Source of the DNA: an uncultured Blautia sp.
GTDB lineage: Bacteria > Bacillota > Clostridia > Lachnospirales > Lachnospiraceae
Assembly: GCA_934378195.1 (NCBI GenBank)
Contig: CAKRPO010000003.1
Coordinates: 54,398 to 118,397, forward strand
Direction: 5' to 3'
Length of the DNA stretch: 64,000 bases
A program made the position numbers and the translations under genes. This document shows, one piece after another, positions 9,403 to 17,846 of this stretch. The notes beneath the pieces are model-generated. The model was not told where the DNA came from, searched no databases, and saw only the letters and a list, made by a program, of their open reading frames with translations. Every line of letters starts with the position of its first letter. The stretch's first letter is position 1.

Positions 9403-9531
9403 TTAAAAAACTCCTTGACTTTTAGAATAGGTTTCTATGCCATATTCCTCGAGAGCCTTCATGATTTTCTCCATTCTGGCTCTTTCGACCTGTTCCATAG
9501 CAATTATACCAGCATTCAGTAATTCCTGCAT
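9403..9531 (-). CDS. Small 42-residue reading frame directly upstream of azlC
   Basis: A minus-strand frame from ATG 9529-9531 to TAA 9403-9405, encoding a helical, charged peptide that starts MQELLNAGIIAMEQVERARM. It stops 3 bp before azlC. Composition and heptad-like spacing look protein-like, but no strong ribosome binding site precedes the ATG. It could be a real small gene, a coupled leader, or the 3' end of a gene truncated when the AT-rich AbiE segment arrived upstream. No function assigned. Confidence 0.35.
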   Translation of the reverse strand: MQELLNAGIIAMEQVERARMEKIMKALEEYGIETYSKSQGVF

Positions 9532-9692
9532 TATCAATTACATAAAAATTACCTCAAAAATTTATTTGGAATTGATATGTGTAAGTTTTTATGTAAATGT
9601 AAATTTTTGCGAATTTATTTCACGATAGCTACTTGTTCGGTAATTAGTTCTGTGTGTAAATGGATGGTAGAAATCTCTTTTTTAAAATATTA

Positions 9693-9735
9693 AAGTAAAT
9701 ATACACATACAACTGTTTTGTGTGTACTTTTACTT
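9693..9735. promoter_or_regulatory. Inverted repeat 1, putative AbiEi operator
   Basis: Imperfect inverted repeat with arms AAGTAAATATACACATACAA and TTTTGTGTGTACTTTTACTT. Its right arm runs into the -35 box of the AbiE promoter and it shares sequence with inverted repeat 2. Confidence 0.6.
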
Positions 9736-9761
9736 GACAGTAGGCACTGAAATGTTATAAT
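9734..9761 (+). promoter_or_regulatory. Promoter of the AbiE-type operon
   Basis: TTGACA at 9734-9739 and TATAAT at 9756-9761 with a 16-bp spacer, bracketed by two related inverted repeats. Confidence 0.8.
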
Positions 9762-9809
9762 TAAAGTAAAAATACACACAAAGCTTTTTTGTGTGTGTTT
9801 TTGCTTTAA
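9761..9809. promoter_or_regulatory. Inverted repeat 2, putative AbiEi operator
   Basis: Arms TTAAAGTAAAAATACACACA (9761-9780) and TGTGTGTGTTTTTGCTTTAA match at about 19 of 21 positions. It begins on the last base of the -10 box, so a bound repressor would block transcription. Confidence 0.7.
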
Positions 9810-9829
9810 TATTGGAGGTGAAATAACTT

Positions 9830-10372
9830 ATGGTTTTAACTTATCCACAATGCCTTGCAAGGTATGGGAGTGATTATAATATAAAAAAAGAAATAAAAAA
9901 AGGAAACTTATATCAAAAAGAAAAGGGGATTTATTCAGATAGCAAGTTCTGTTCTTATCTTGAAATTATAAGTGCGAAATATCCTCAGGCAATTTTTTCT
10001 GGAAAAAGCGCTTACTATTATTATGGTTTTACAGATGTAATCCCAGACAAATACACAGTAACGACTAAAAGGGAAAGTGCAAGGTTTAAAGATAATTCTA
10101 TAAAGCAGTCTTTCGTAATTCCTGAGCTATATGGATTTGGCATTGAGATGATGCAATACCAGAACTCTCAGATTCGCATATATAGTCGTGAAAGATTACT
10201 TGTTGATTTGATACGTTTTCGCTCAAAATATCCACTTGATTATTACAAAGAAATTATCAGTGCATATAGACATATTGTTGACCAACTGGATTTTTTTGAA
10301 ATGGAAGATTATGCTATGATGTTAAAAAATGGCGAAAATATCATGAAGACAATACAAATGGAGGTTTTGTGA
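9830..10372 (+). CDS. AbiEi-type antitoxin, winged-helix repressor
   Basis: 180 residues. The N-terminal part (about 1-60) has the winged-helix pattern of AbiEi antitoxins (IKKEIKKGNLYQKEKGIY), followed by the family's C-terminal region with FSGKSAYYYYGFTD and RIYSRERLLVDLIRFRSKYP. AbiEi represses its own operon and counteracts the AbiEii nucleotidyltransferase (type IV toxin-antitoxin or abortive infection). A GGAGG site precedes ATG 9830, and the stop TGA directly abuts the GTG of the toxin gene. The gene is clearly more AT-rich than its neighbours, a sign of horizontal transfer. Confidence 0.8.
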   Translation: MVLTYPQCLARYGSDYNIKKEIKKGNLYQKEKGIYSDSKFCSYLEIISAKYPQAIFSGKSAYYYYGFTDVIPDKYTVTTKRESARFKDNSIKQSFVIPELYGFGIEMMQYQNSQIRIYSRERLLVDLIRFRSKYPLDYYKEIISAYRHIVDQLDFFEMEDYAMMLKNGENIMKTIQMEVL

Positions 10373-11188
10373 GTGAATTTACAGGAAGAAACTGAAAAGT
10401 TAAAAAACAAAGGATATAACGAAGACGATGCCAATGCACGTATTTGCCAGGACATCGTTTTGAATGGAATAGCATTGAGTGGATTAAGTAAAAATGTAAC
10501 AATAAAAGGCGGCGTTGTGATGAGAAATATATCTAACAACGACAGGCGTGCAACACAAGACGCCGATTTTGACTTTATCAAATATTCCATATCTGATGAA
10601 TCTATAAGAATCTTTATTCAAAAGATATCCAATGCTGTCAATATGAAAATTGAGATAACCGGACCAATTATTGAACTCAAACACCGGGATTATCAGGGAA
10701 AACGTGTTTTTATTAAAATTTATGATGAATTTGGATATCATCTGGAAAGCAAATTGGATATTGGTGTACATAAGGATTTGGATATCAAACAAAGAGAATA
10801 TTGCTTTGATATTTGTTTTCAAGATGATGGTGCAAGTTTGCTTATGAATACTGCTGAGCAGATATTAACAGAAAAATTAAAATCTTTTTTACGTTTTGGC
10901 GTAAGGTCAACGCGATATAAAGATGTTTTTGATATATATTTTTTGGTAAATAATGTAGATTATGATTTATTGATGCAATGCGTTGACAGGTATATATTTT
11001 CTGATGAATCTTTATCAGTAAATACATTGCAGGATATATCAAAAAGGATAGAACGCGTTTTTACTAATAAAATTTTTATTGCCAATTTAAAACAGTCAGA
11101 AAAGAATTGGCTGGATATAGAAGACGATGTTGTATTAACGAACAATATTAATTTTGTAAAATCATTGGTGGATAGAGTGACTCAATAA
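10373..11188 (+). CDS. AbiEii/AbiGii-type nucleotidyltransferase toxin
   Basis: 271 residues from a GTG start, immediately following the antitoxin stop, with GGAGG upstream inside that gene. Residues about 30-60 carry the nucleotidyltransferase signature: KGGVVMRN, then RATQDADFDF with the catalytic acidic pair. The central region has EQILTEKLKSFLRFG and RYKDVFDIYFL, typical of AbiEii. The family adds nucleotides to tRNA or other targets and arrests growth unless neutralised. AT-rich like its partner. Confidence 0.82.
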   Translation: MNLQEETEKLKNKGYNEDDANARICQDIVLNGIALSGLSKNVTIKGGVVMRNISNNDRRATQDADFDFIKYSISDESIRIFIQKISNAVNMKIEITGPIIELKHRDYQGKRVFIKIYDEFGYHLESKLDIGVHKDLDIKQREYCFDICFQDDGASLLMNTAEQILTEKLKSFLRFGVRSTRYKDVFDIYFLVNNVDYDLLMQCVDRYIFSDESLSVNTLQDISKRIERVFTNKIFIANLKQSEKNWLDIEDDVVLTNNINFVKSLVDRVTQ

Positions 11189-11200
11189 ATTTAAGGGCAT

Positions 11201-11992
11201 GTGCTGGTCCCGGGCGGCACCCGTTCCGGCACGGTTACGGGCACTGGTGATGGTACAGTTACAATTTCTGTTGAAGCACTTGACGGCTCATGCGAAGGTG
11301 ACACTATCGTATTTGAGGCAGATATGCTGCGAAAACCTTTTAAAGGAGAGGTTTCACTAAAAGGTGGCGAATCTAATGGAGTTGAGATAGGTGATTATTC
11401 TGATTTGGATATTTCAGATTTTTCACAGGTCAAATTCAATTTTGATTCAGATGATAAAGAAGTTATTGGCGATACCTATATACACTGTGATCCAAAAAGT
11501 TATGCATATTTTGGATTTACAGGATATCAGGCTGGAACTGTTACAGTCACGGCAACATATGGGAATCGGCTACTTGGTACATACATAATCACAGTTACTT
11601 CCAGATGGGATAACTATTATGGTTATGAAGCGTGGCGGAAGTCCATTCGTAAACAACTCTGGACAGATTCCCTGAGTGTGAAAGAAAAACTGGATGCAGT
11701 ACAAAATTATATAAAATATAAATTCGTATATGGCAGTGAAGACGGAGGCTCTAATAAATATTGGGCCTATCAGATGATGAAATGTGACTGTTGGGGTGCT
11801 ACAGAAATGATGGGAGATTTTGCAGCAGACCTTGGCTGCAAAGTGAAGTACTGTAATGGATATGGCGAATATGACGACTTCAGCACTGCAATCGGCACTG
11901 CTGGTGGACATCAATGGAATAAAATTCTTATTGATGGCGAATGGATAGTTTATGATGCCACTCCGTATTATCATCCATCATCTAATGATTAA
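11201..11992 (+). pseudogene. 5'-truncated secreted transglutaminase-like protein
   Basis: An open frame of about 264 codons. The first codons (LVPGGTRSGTVTGTG) are GC-rich and look internal to a protein; the only nearby start is a GTG without a ribosome binding site. The middle resembles bacterial Ig-like strands (TGYQAGTVTVTATYGN). The C-terminal domain has the transglutaminase triad: Cys in KCDCWGATEM, His in GGHQWNKIL, Asp in VYDATP. A complete version would carry a signal peptide and more repeats upstream. The frame starts 12 bp after the AbiE toxin gene, so the 5' part was probably lost when that module arrived. Catalytic residues are intact. Confidence 0.6.
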
Positions 11993-12084
11993 GAATTCCA
12001 GCATAAGAGATATGATTTTGATATCGAATGAAAAGAACAGCACTTTGTTCAGATTTGGACAAGGTGCTATTCTTGGTTATGTGG

Positions 12085-12223
12085 CTATTTTTTTATATTC
12101 AAACGTTCGGAAAGAATCTTCCGGATTTCATCTTCTGGCAGATTATCTGCACAAATTCATGTATGGATTTTCCAACTGTTCGGTAAGGTCCTTGAGGGCT
12201 TCAATCTTTTTTTGGGTCCGCAT
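12085..12223 (-). pseudogene. Frameshifted remnant of a short gene
   Basis: On the minus strand ATG 12221-12223 opens MRTQKKIEALKDLTEQLENP and stops after 26 codons. Removing one T near 12145 restores a second stretch, CADNLPEDEIRKILSERLN, to a TAG at 12085-12087. Both halves are charged, helical and protein-like, which suggests a small gene inactivated by a single-base insertion. Family unknown. Confidence 0.35.
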
Positions 12224-12296
12224 GGACTTTTTGTTTTTTTAACGGTTCTGGGGTGACGGCTGGAGAACGTCGGGAGAGCCTATTTTTATTAGGGTA

Positions 12297-12325
12297 TTGA
12301 CAAATTTAGAATATATGTATATATT
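12297..12325 (+). promoter_or_regulatory. Promoter of the PadR operon
   Basis: TTGACA at 12297-12302 and TATATT at 12320-12325, spacer 17 bp. The -10 region lies in an AT-only stretch with overlapping ATATAT palindromes (12311-12352), a plausible PadR binding site. Confidence 0.6.
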
Positions 12326-12382
12326 TTATATATAAAATTTTTATATATAATTATTTTACACATTATTATTGGAGGTGATCGG

Positions 12383-12700
12383 ATGTATTATCCCGTATCA
12401 GCATTACTTATAGAGTTTCTGATTCTGTCCGTTGTGGAATCGCAGGATTCCTATGGATATGAGATCAGCCAGACCGTCAAGATCGTGGCTGATATCAAAG
12501 AATCCACCCTATATCCTATCTTGAAAAAACTTGAGAAGAACGGTTATCTCACAACCTATTCCCAGGAATTTCAGGGACGTAAACGCAAGTATTATTCTAT
12601 CACCGATTCCGGTAAAGAACAACTGGTGTATCTCAATAAAGAATGGGTTTCTTACAGAGATACGATTGACGGAATCATTGAAGGGAGGATCCGAAATTGA
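12383..12700 (+). CDS. PadR family transcriptional regulator
   Basis: 105 residues, a minimal PadR winged-helix protein. Landmarks are LIEFLILSVVESQDSYGYEI, ESTLYPILKKLEKNGYL and GRKRKYYSITDSGKEQL. The start follows GGAGGTGATCGG. It leads a three-gene unit with DUF1700 and DUF4097 proteins, a combination common in Firmicutes and thought to sense envelope stress. The downstream gene starts inside its last codons (TTGA overlap). It probably represses its own promoter. Confidence 0.88.
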   Translation: MYYPVSALLIEFLILSVVESQDSYGYEISQTVKIVADIKESTLYPILKKLEKNGYLTTYSQEFQGRKRKYYSITDSGKEQLVYLNKEWVSYRDTIDGIIEGRIRN

Positions 12701-13305
12701 CCAGAGAAGAATATATGACAAAATTGAAGAAATATCTTCGTAAACTTCCGAAACAGGATTATGAAGATGCGATTGAATATTTTAATGAATATTTCAGTGA
12801 TACAGATGAAGAAGGTCAGCAGAAACTGATGGAGGAGCTTGGCACTCCGAAGGAAGCGGCTGCAGACCTGATGTACAATCTGCTGGATCGGAAGATTCAG
12901 GAACAGGATGAAACTGGTGAAGAGAAAAAAAGCAAAAAAGGAATTATCACACTCTCGGTTCTTGCAATTCTGTCAACGCCTGTAACGGTACCGCTTTTTA
13001 TTGCATTGCTTGCAGTACTTTTTGCAGCAGCAATCTGCGTTGTCTGTGTGATCTTCAGTGCTTTTATTGCAGCATTCAGTATTTTACTGATCGGTGGCAA
13101 GCTGTTGCTCAGAGGACTTGTTTCCTTCCCATATTCGTTATCTGGTGCACTGACGATCACAGGATGTGGATTACTTGGAATTGGATGTGCAATTCTTCTG
13201 TATCTTCTTGGAATCTATCTTTGCAAATGGACTGGTATGCTTCTTGTTATGATTGCCCGGAAATTAGCTGGAAAGAGAGGTAAAAATCATGAAAAAAACA
13301 AATAA
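12697..13305 (+). CDS. DUF1700 (HAAS-type) membrane protein
   Basis: 202 residues from a TTG start that overlaps the PadR stop; GGGAGG lies 8 bp upstream. Residues 1-65 form the cytoplasmic HAAS/DUF1700 helical domain (YMTKLKKYLRKLPKQDYEDA, ELGTPKEAA). Residues about 80-190 contain three or four hydrophobic spans. In this operon type the soluble domain is thought to communicate with the PadR regulator and the membrane part with the DUF4097 protein. The DUF4097 gene starts 17 bp before this gene ends. Confidence 0.8.
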   Translation: MTREEYMTKLKKYLRKLPKQDYEDAIEYFNEYFSDTDEEGQQKLMEELGTPKEAAADLMYNLLDRKIQEQDETGEEKKSKKGIITLSVLAILSTPVTVPLFIALLAVLFAAAICVVCVIFSAFIAAFSILLIGGKLLLRGLVSFPYSLSGALTITGCGLLGIGCAILLYLLGIYLCKWTGMLLVMIARKLAGKRGKNHEKNK

Positions 13306-14230
13306 ACGTTTGCTGGCAGCCGGTTGTATCCTCTGTGCAGTTGGAGTTTTATTCTTTGGCATTGGTGTTGCATCCGGTGGCAGAAATTACGTAAAGTCTG
13401 CGGATCTGAACAGAATCAGTGGTACAGCAACAATGGATTCCAGTGACAGTCATGCAATCTTAAGTAAGACAAAAATTGATGCCTTTTCTTCTGTAAATGT
13501 TGATCTTCGAAATCTGGATCTGGATGTAAAAGAATCCGATGACGATAATTTCTATATTGCATATAATATTGAGACAAATAACGGAATGCTTCCTCTTTCC
13601 TATCAGGTACAGGATGATTCGCTGAATATTGTGGAGAAAAAGGGGAATGAATCGTATTCATATATTCATATCGATATCAATTTCCTTCAGGAAATGCTTG
13701 GTCAGAGCCATGTGATTGAGAATTCAAATAAAGTAACGGTGTATATTCCAAAGAAAAACAACTTGAGTAGTTTTTCCTGCAAGATGGGGTATGGCGACCT
13801 GGAGATTGAATCATTGAATACCAAACAGGCAGTGATTCAGAATGAAGATGGCGATGTAAAAATCACAGACAGTACCTTCAAGAATCTTGAGTTGAAAGAT
13901 GAACTTGGCAACCTGAAAATCACAGATGCTATACTTGTTAACAGCCAGATTGAAATGGCTGACGGTGACGTAAAGGCTGAGAATGTTACATTTACTGGTA
14001 AGAATGAGATTCGCAGCAGCCTTGGTGATATTACACTCAGCATTCCGGAAAAAACACTTGCAGGCCTTTCTGTAGAAGCGGAAGCAAGTGAAATTAATAT
14101 ACCGGAGGAACTTGGCAAAGTCATGACAGATGAGGATGATGAACAGAGCGTTGATTCGGAAAATGAAACACAGAATTCTCTTGAGATTAAGAGTGATGAT
14201 GGAGAGGTAACGATTAAAGCTGTGAGATAA
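13289..14230 (+). CDS. DUF4097 family beta-helix protein, membrane anchored
   Basis: 313 residues. An N-terminal hydrophobic segment (about 8-28) should act as a signal anchor. The rest is rich in short beta strands repeating a G-D/N-x-K-I/V-T-D pattern (EDGDVKITDSTFKNLELKD, LGNLKITDA, ADGDVKAENVTF), as in DUF4097 right-handed beta-helix domains. The C-terminus is acidic. It overlaps the DUF1700 gene by 17 bp and is probably translationally coupled. Function in the PadR/DUF1700 system is unknown. Confidence 0.8.
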   Translation: MKKTNKRLLAAGCILCAVGVLFFGIGVASGGRNYVKSADLNRISGTATMDSSDSHAILSKTKIDAFSSVNVDLRNLDLDVKESDDDNFYIAYNIETNNGMLPLSYQVQDDSLNIVEKKGNESYSYIHIDINFLQEMLGQSHVIENSNKVTVYIPKKNNLSSFSCKMGYGDLEIESLNTKQAVIQNEDGDVKITDSTFKNLELKDELGNLKITDAILVNSQIEMADGDVKAENVTFTGKNEIRSSLGDITLSIPEKTLAGLSVEAEASEINIPEELGKVMTDEDDEQSVDSENETQNSLEIKSDDGEVTIKAVR

Positions 14231-14344
14231 TTTTGTGTATATGCAATGTCGAAAACAGTCGACAGATAACTGCTATCTGTGAGATAATTCTATTTCAGAA
14301 ATAACCTGAAATCTGTTATAATGAGAAAAGATAAGGAGAAAGTT

Positions 14345-14632
14345 ATGCGAGTCGATGAAGTTATAGCAGAAATTACACAAAGGTGCAGAAAATATGGCGC
14401 ACAGAAAATAATCCTGTTTGGTTCCAGAGCAAAGGGTACGGCTACAGAGCGCAGTGACATTGATATTGCAGTGTCAGGCGTGGCATCATGTGATATTTTT
14501 GAACTGGAGGAAGAACTGGAAGATATTCCAACATTGTATACGATTGATCTTGTTGATCTTGATACCTGTAAAAATAAGTTATTGCTGGAGGATATTGAAC
14601 AATATGGACGAGAAATTTATAAGAAGATTTGA
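14345..14632 (+). CDS. mntA: MntA-type nucleotidyltransferase antitoxin
   Basis: 95 residues. The minimal nucleotidyltransferase motif GSx10DxD is complete: GS at the start of GSRAKGTATERSDIDIAVSG, and the DID pair exactly ten residues on. In type VII toxin-antitoxin pairs MntA AMPylates the HepT toxin and so silences it. AAGGAG precedes ATG 14345 by 5 bp; an in-frame ATG at 14321 lies on a TATAAT sequence and has no site. The partner gene starts 29 bp before this one ends. Confidence 0.85.
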   Translation: MRVDEVIAEITQRCRKYGAQKIILFGSRAKGTATERSDIDIAVSGVASCDIFELEEELEDIPTLYTIDLVDLDTCKNKLLLEDIEQYGREIYKKI

Positions 14633-15014
14633 ATCATTTCAAAATTCCCTGGATTCTCTGGCAGAAGCAAGAGAACGTGATCTGTCAGATTCGTTTGTAT
14701 TGAGTGGAACCAGTGCAAAATTCAGTATCACATTTGATCTGGCGTGGAAAGTCATGAAAGATATTCTGGTACAATATTATGCAATTACCGGATTTGTTAC
14801 AGGTTCTCCCAGAGAAGTACTGAAGCAGTCTTTTCAGGCGAATCTGATCACAGGGGATGAATGGATTGATATGTTGAAGATAAGAAATCAGCTTGCGCAT
14901 GACTATGATGGGGTGATCGTGAAAGAACATTGCCAGACAATCATTCATGAGTACATTGATAAATTATATGATTTTAAAACAATGGTTGAAGAACTATTAG
15001 GAGAAAATATTTAA
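14604..15014 (+). CDS. hepT: HepT-type HEPN ribonuclease toxin
   Basis: 136 residues from ATG 14604, with GGAGG 12 bp upstream inside mntA. It belongs to the HEPN family long annotated as nucleotidyltransferase substrate-binding protein (HI0074 type). The catalytic RNase motif Rx4HxY is intact in RNQLAHDY (about residues 95-102), the site where MntA-type partners attach AMP. SSITFDLAWK-like helices precede it (actual: KFSITFDLAWKVMKD). The 29-bp overlap with mntA fits coupled translation of toxin and antitoxin. Confidence 0.85.
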   Translation: MDEKFIRRFESFQNSLDSLAEARERDLSDSFVLSGTSAKFSITFDLAWKVMKDILVQYYAITGFVTGSPREVLKQSFQANLITGDEWIDMLKIRNQLAHDYDGVIVKEHCQTIIHEYIDKLYDFKTMVEELLGENI

Positions 15015-15032
15015 GAAAAGGAGAACATCAAC

Positions 15033-15407
15033 ATGAGTTTTACGTTTGCACATTACAATTACAACGTTATGGACCTTAATAAGTCCATCAAATTTTATGA
15101 GGAGGCACTTGGCCTGAAAGAAGTAAGACGTAAAGAAGCCGAGGACGGAAGCTTTATCCTGGCATATCTTGGGGATGGAAAGACAGGATTTGAGCTGGAA
15201 CTGACCTGGCTGAGAGACTGGGAAAAGGATCATTATGACCTGGGTGACAATGAAATCCATCTTGCATTTACAACAGACGATATGGAAGCATCCCATAAGA
15301 AACACGAAGAGATGGGCTGTATCTGCTTTGAGAATCCGGCGATGGGCATTTATTTTATCAATGATCCGGATGGATACTGGCTGGAAATTGTTCCGGAGAA
15401 AATGTAA
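15033..15407 (+). CDS. Lactoylglutathione lyase-like VOC protein
   Basis: 124 residues, one vicinal-oxygen-chelate unit. FAHYNYNVMDLNKSIKFYEE opens the first beta-alpha-beta-beta module with a metal-binding His, and GFELELTWL, EIHLAFTTDD and DPDGYWLEIVPE give further ligand positions. Family members detoxify methylglyoxal or act on related small molecules. An AAGGAG site precedes the start, 18 bp after hepT. A hairpin follows, so it may be the last gene of the hepT transcript or an independent gene. Confidence 0.8.
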   Translation: MSFTFAHYNYNVMDLNKSIKFYEEALGLKEVRRKEAEDGSFILAYLGDGKTGFELELTWLRDWEKDHYDLGDNEIHLAFTTDDMEASHKKHEEMGCICFENPAMGIYFINDPDGYWLEIVPEKM

Positions 15408-15422
15408 ATATCAGACGAAAAA

Positions 15423-15448
15423 TCAGCCGCTGCGAATGCAGCGGCTGA
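15423..15448 (-). terminator. Terminator of the amino-acid ABC operon
   Basis: Perfect stem TCAGCCGCTGC / GCAGCGGCTGA with a short loop, followed by TTTTT on the minus strand, 7 bp after the ATPase gene stop. It may also serve the VOC gene from the other side. Confidence 0.8.
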
Positions 15449-15454
15449 ACTCAT

Positions 15455-16201
15455 CTACAGTACTTTATTCAGGAAGTCAATGGTTCGTGCTTCTTTTGGA
15501 TTCAGAAGTACATCCTGCGGAGTACCTTCTTCTACGATGTAACCACCATCCATGAAAAGAACACGGTCGGCAACTTCTCGTGCAAATCCCATTTCGTGAG
15601 TTACAATTACCATCGTCATACCATCAGCAGCAAGCTGCTTCATAACCTGCAGAACTTCTCCGACCATTTCCGGGTCAAGGGCACTGGTAGGCTCATCAAA
15701 GAGCATGATATCAGGCGTCATACAAAGTGCACGTGCAATAGCGACACGCTGTTTCTGACCACCGGAAAGCTGCTCCGGATAAGCTTCTGCTTTGTCATCC
15801 ATGCCGACCTTCTTCAGCATGTGGATGGCACGTTCCTTAGCTTCTTCCTTGGTTGCCTTTTTCAGCTCTACCGGTGCAAGCATAAGGTTCTGAGTGACAT
15901 TCATATGCGGAAAAAGGTTAAAGTGCTGGAATACCATTCCTACGTTTTCACGTACTTTGTTGATATCAATGTGCTTGTCTGTAAGGGTGGTGCCGTCTAC
16001 AACGACTTCACCGGCGGTAATCTCTTCAAGCTTGTTCATGCAGCGGAGAAAAGTAGACTTTCCGCTTCCGGAAGGTCCAATGATAACGACGACTTCGCCT
16101 TCATAAATATCGGTGGAGATATCTTTTAATACTTCCAGAGCACCGAAATTTTTCTTCAGATGTGATACGTGAATTTTGACGTTCTCTTTATTTACGGCCA
16201 C
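15455..16201 (-). CDS. Polar amino acid ABC transporter ATP-binding protein
   Basis: 248 residues, full length for the GlnQ family. Walker [10 protein letters not shown] (about 37-45), Q-loop [14 protein letters not shown], signature [15 protein letters not shown] and Walker B followed by [10 protein letters not shown] are intact. It powers uptake of a polar amino acid with the permease and binding protein encoded upstream. Its start lies inside the end of the permease gene (14-bp overlap). Confidence 0.92.
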   Translation of the reverse strand: MAVNKENVKIHVSHLKKNFGALEVLKDISTDIYEGEVVVIIGPSGSGKSTFLRCMNKLEEITAGEVVVDGTTLTDKHIDINKVRENVGMVFQHFNLFPHMNVTQNLMLAPVELKKATKEEAKERAIHMLKKVGMDDKAEAYPEQLSGGQKQRVAIARALCMTPDIMLFDEPTSALDPEMVGEVLQVMKQLAADGMTMVIVTHEMGFAREVADRVLFMDGGYIVEEGTPQDVLLNPKEARTIDFLNKVL

Positions 16202-16859
16202 GGTTCAGTCTCCTTTCAACGATTTTTGCTACTTTAGATAAGATCGTGATTACGATCAGATACATAACTGCAACGATTCCCCATGTCTGGAAGGACATAA
16301 AGGAATTGGCAACAACGTTCTTGGCTGTATTGACCAGTTCCGGAAAACCGATAACCGAAAGAATAGAAGTATCTTTCAAGGTGATGATGAACTGGTTGAT
16401 GATACTCGGGATCATGGTACGGATTGCCTGTGGAAGGACAACGCGGATCATGGCACGGGAATATGGAAGACCAAGGCTTCTTGCAGCTTCCATCTGGCCA
16501 GGGTCAACGGACAGGATACCTGCACGGATGATCTCCGCCATGTAAGCACCACAGTTCAGCGCAAGGCAGACAGTACCAGCCTGCAGAGCAGACAGTGTAA
16601 AGGTATAGCCCATCATAGTGTTCAGGCAGTACGGAACTCCAAAGTAAATAAAGTATGCCAGAACGATCATTGGGACACCACGGATTACGTCAACAAAAAT
16701 GGAAGATATGATTCTGCATGCTTTATTTTTCAGTACACTTAAAAGACCAAAAAACATACCCAGAATACAGGCAAAAAACAGACCACACAGTGCAAGCAGT
16801 AAGGTCTGTCCCATAGCAAGAAGCAGCAGATTTCCATATCTGGTTATAATCTGGATCAT
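16188..16859 (-). CDS. Polar amino acid ABC transporter permease
   Basis: 223 residues with about five membrane spans. The His/Glu/Gln-type permease pattern is clear: [15 protein letters not shown], then the EAA loop [20 protein letters not shown] (about 133-152) contacting the ATPase, then PSIINQFI. A homodimer would form the channel. The gene lies between the binding-protein gene and the ATPase gene. Confidence 0.92.
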   Translation of the reverse strand: MIQIITRYGNLLLLAMGQTLLLALCGLFFACILGMFFGLLSVLKNKACRIISSIFVDVIRGVPMIVLAYFIYFGVPYCLNTMMGYTFTLSALQAGTVCLALNCGAYMAEIIRAGILSVDPGQMEAARSLGLPYSRAMIRVVLPQAIRTMIPSIINQFIITLKDTSILSVIGFPELVNTAKNVVANSFMSFQTWGIVAVMYLIVITILSKVAKIVERRLNRGRK

Positions 16860-16872
16860 GGAAAACTCCTTT

Positions 16873-16901
16873 CAAAAACAAAGCTGCCACAAAATGCAGC
16901 A
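16873..16901 (-). terminator. Weak intercistronic hairpin between binding protein and permease
   Basis: GCTGC / GCAGC stem (16883-16900) followed on the minus strand by TTTGTTTTTG. A leaky terminator of this kind would keep the binding protein in excess over the permease. Confidence 0.4.
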
Positions 16902-16962
16902 GCCCTGTAATTCGTGTAGTACTTTGTCTCAGTCTAATCTAATGAGCTCTGAGCTTTAAAAA

Positions 16963-17814
16963 TTATTCAGCAGCTTCTTCTTCAACTGCCGGTGTTTCTG
17001 CTGCATCAGCATCTGCGGCAGCCTCTTCTGTCGGAACAGCGTCTTCGCCAAGGTATTTAGCGATTATTTTCTCATATTCTCCGCTGTCTTTGATATCTTT
17101 CAGACCAGCATTGAAGAGATCAAGAAGTTCCTGGTTGTCAGCGTTGAAAATAGCGAATCCATAAGGAGATCCTTCATTTGCAGTATCATCCAGGATCTGA
17201 AGTGCAAGATTGCCGTCTTTGATAGAGGATGCCATGATCGGTGTATCTTCGAAGCAGGATACAACCTGTCCTCCAAGAACTGCCTGATACATAGTTGGTG
17301 AATCCTCATAGTAAGTAATATTGAAGCCATATTTATCTTTCAGGCTTTCTGCATATGTAGCGCCCTGTGTACCGGTCTTAACACCTACCGTCTTGCCTTT
17401 TAGATCGTCGAATCCCTTGATATCGGAATCTTTCTGTACAGTCATGGACTGTGTTGCATTGTAATATCCATCAGAGAAGAGCCAGCCGCTCTCTTTTCTT
17501 TCTTCTGTAATAGATGCACCTGCGATCATACCGTCAGCCTGTCCGGCCTGGCACGCTGCAATTGATGCATCCCAGCCAAGACTCTTCAGTTCATATTCAA
17601 ATCCCTGATCTTTTGCGATAGCATCAAGTATATCTACATCAATTCCTACGAAGTTGCCATCATCATCAGTATATTCAAATGGTTTGAATACAGTATCAGT
17701 AGCGATAACCCATTTCTTATCAGATGCAGAATCCGCATCAGAAGCAGCAAATACAGGAACAGTAAGGCTTCCTGCAAGTAATCCCATAGTTAATAAATAA
17801 CACATCTTTTTCAT
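16963..17814 (-). CDS. Polar amino acid ABC transporter substrate-binding protein
   Basis: 283 residues. A signal peptide ends near VFAAS (about residue 24); there is no lipobox Cys after it. The SBP_bac_3 fold follows, with KPFEYTDDDGNFVGIDVDIL, GMIAGASITEERK and GKTVGVKTGTQGATYA. The C-terminus is an unusual Ala/Glu/Asp-rich tail. It binds a polar amino acid or opine outside the membrane and delivers it to the permease. It is first in the operon, with a promoter at 17896-17924 and a hairpin in the leader. Confidence 0.9.
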   Translation of the reverse strand: MKKMCYLLTMGLLAGSLTVPVFAASDADSASDKKWVIATDTVFKPFEYTDDDGNFVGIDVDILDAIAKDQGFEYELKSLGWDASIAACQAGQADGMIAGASITEERKESGWLFSDGYYNATQSMTVQKDSDIKGFDDLKGKTVGVKTGTQGATYAESLKDKYGFNITYYEDSPTMYQAVLGGQVVSCFEDTPIMASSIKDGNLALQILDDTANEGSPYGFAIFNADNQELLDLFNAGLKDIKDSGEYEKIIAKYLGEDAVPTEEAAADADAAETPAVEEEAAE

Positions 17815-17846
17815 GATTGAAGCACTCCTTTTTTGTTTTAATATCG

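Noticed and set aside
14418..14603. Upstream extension of the hepT frame inside mntA
   Set aside because: The extension overlaps the conserved mntA sequence in another frame; ATG 14604 has a GGAGG site and matches the HEPN family start.
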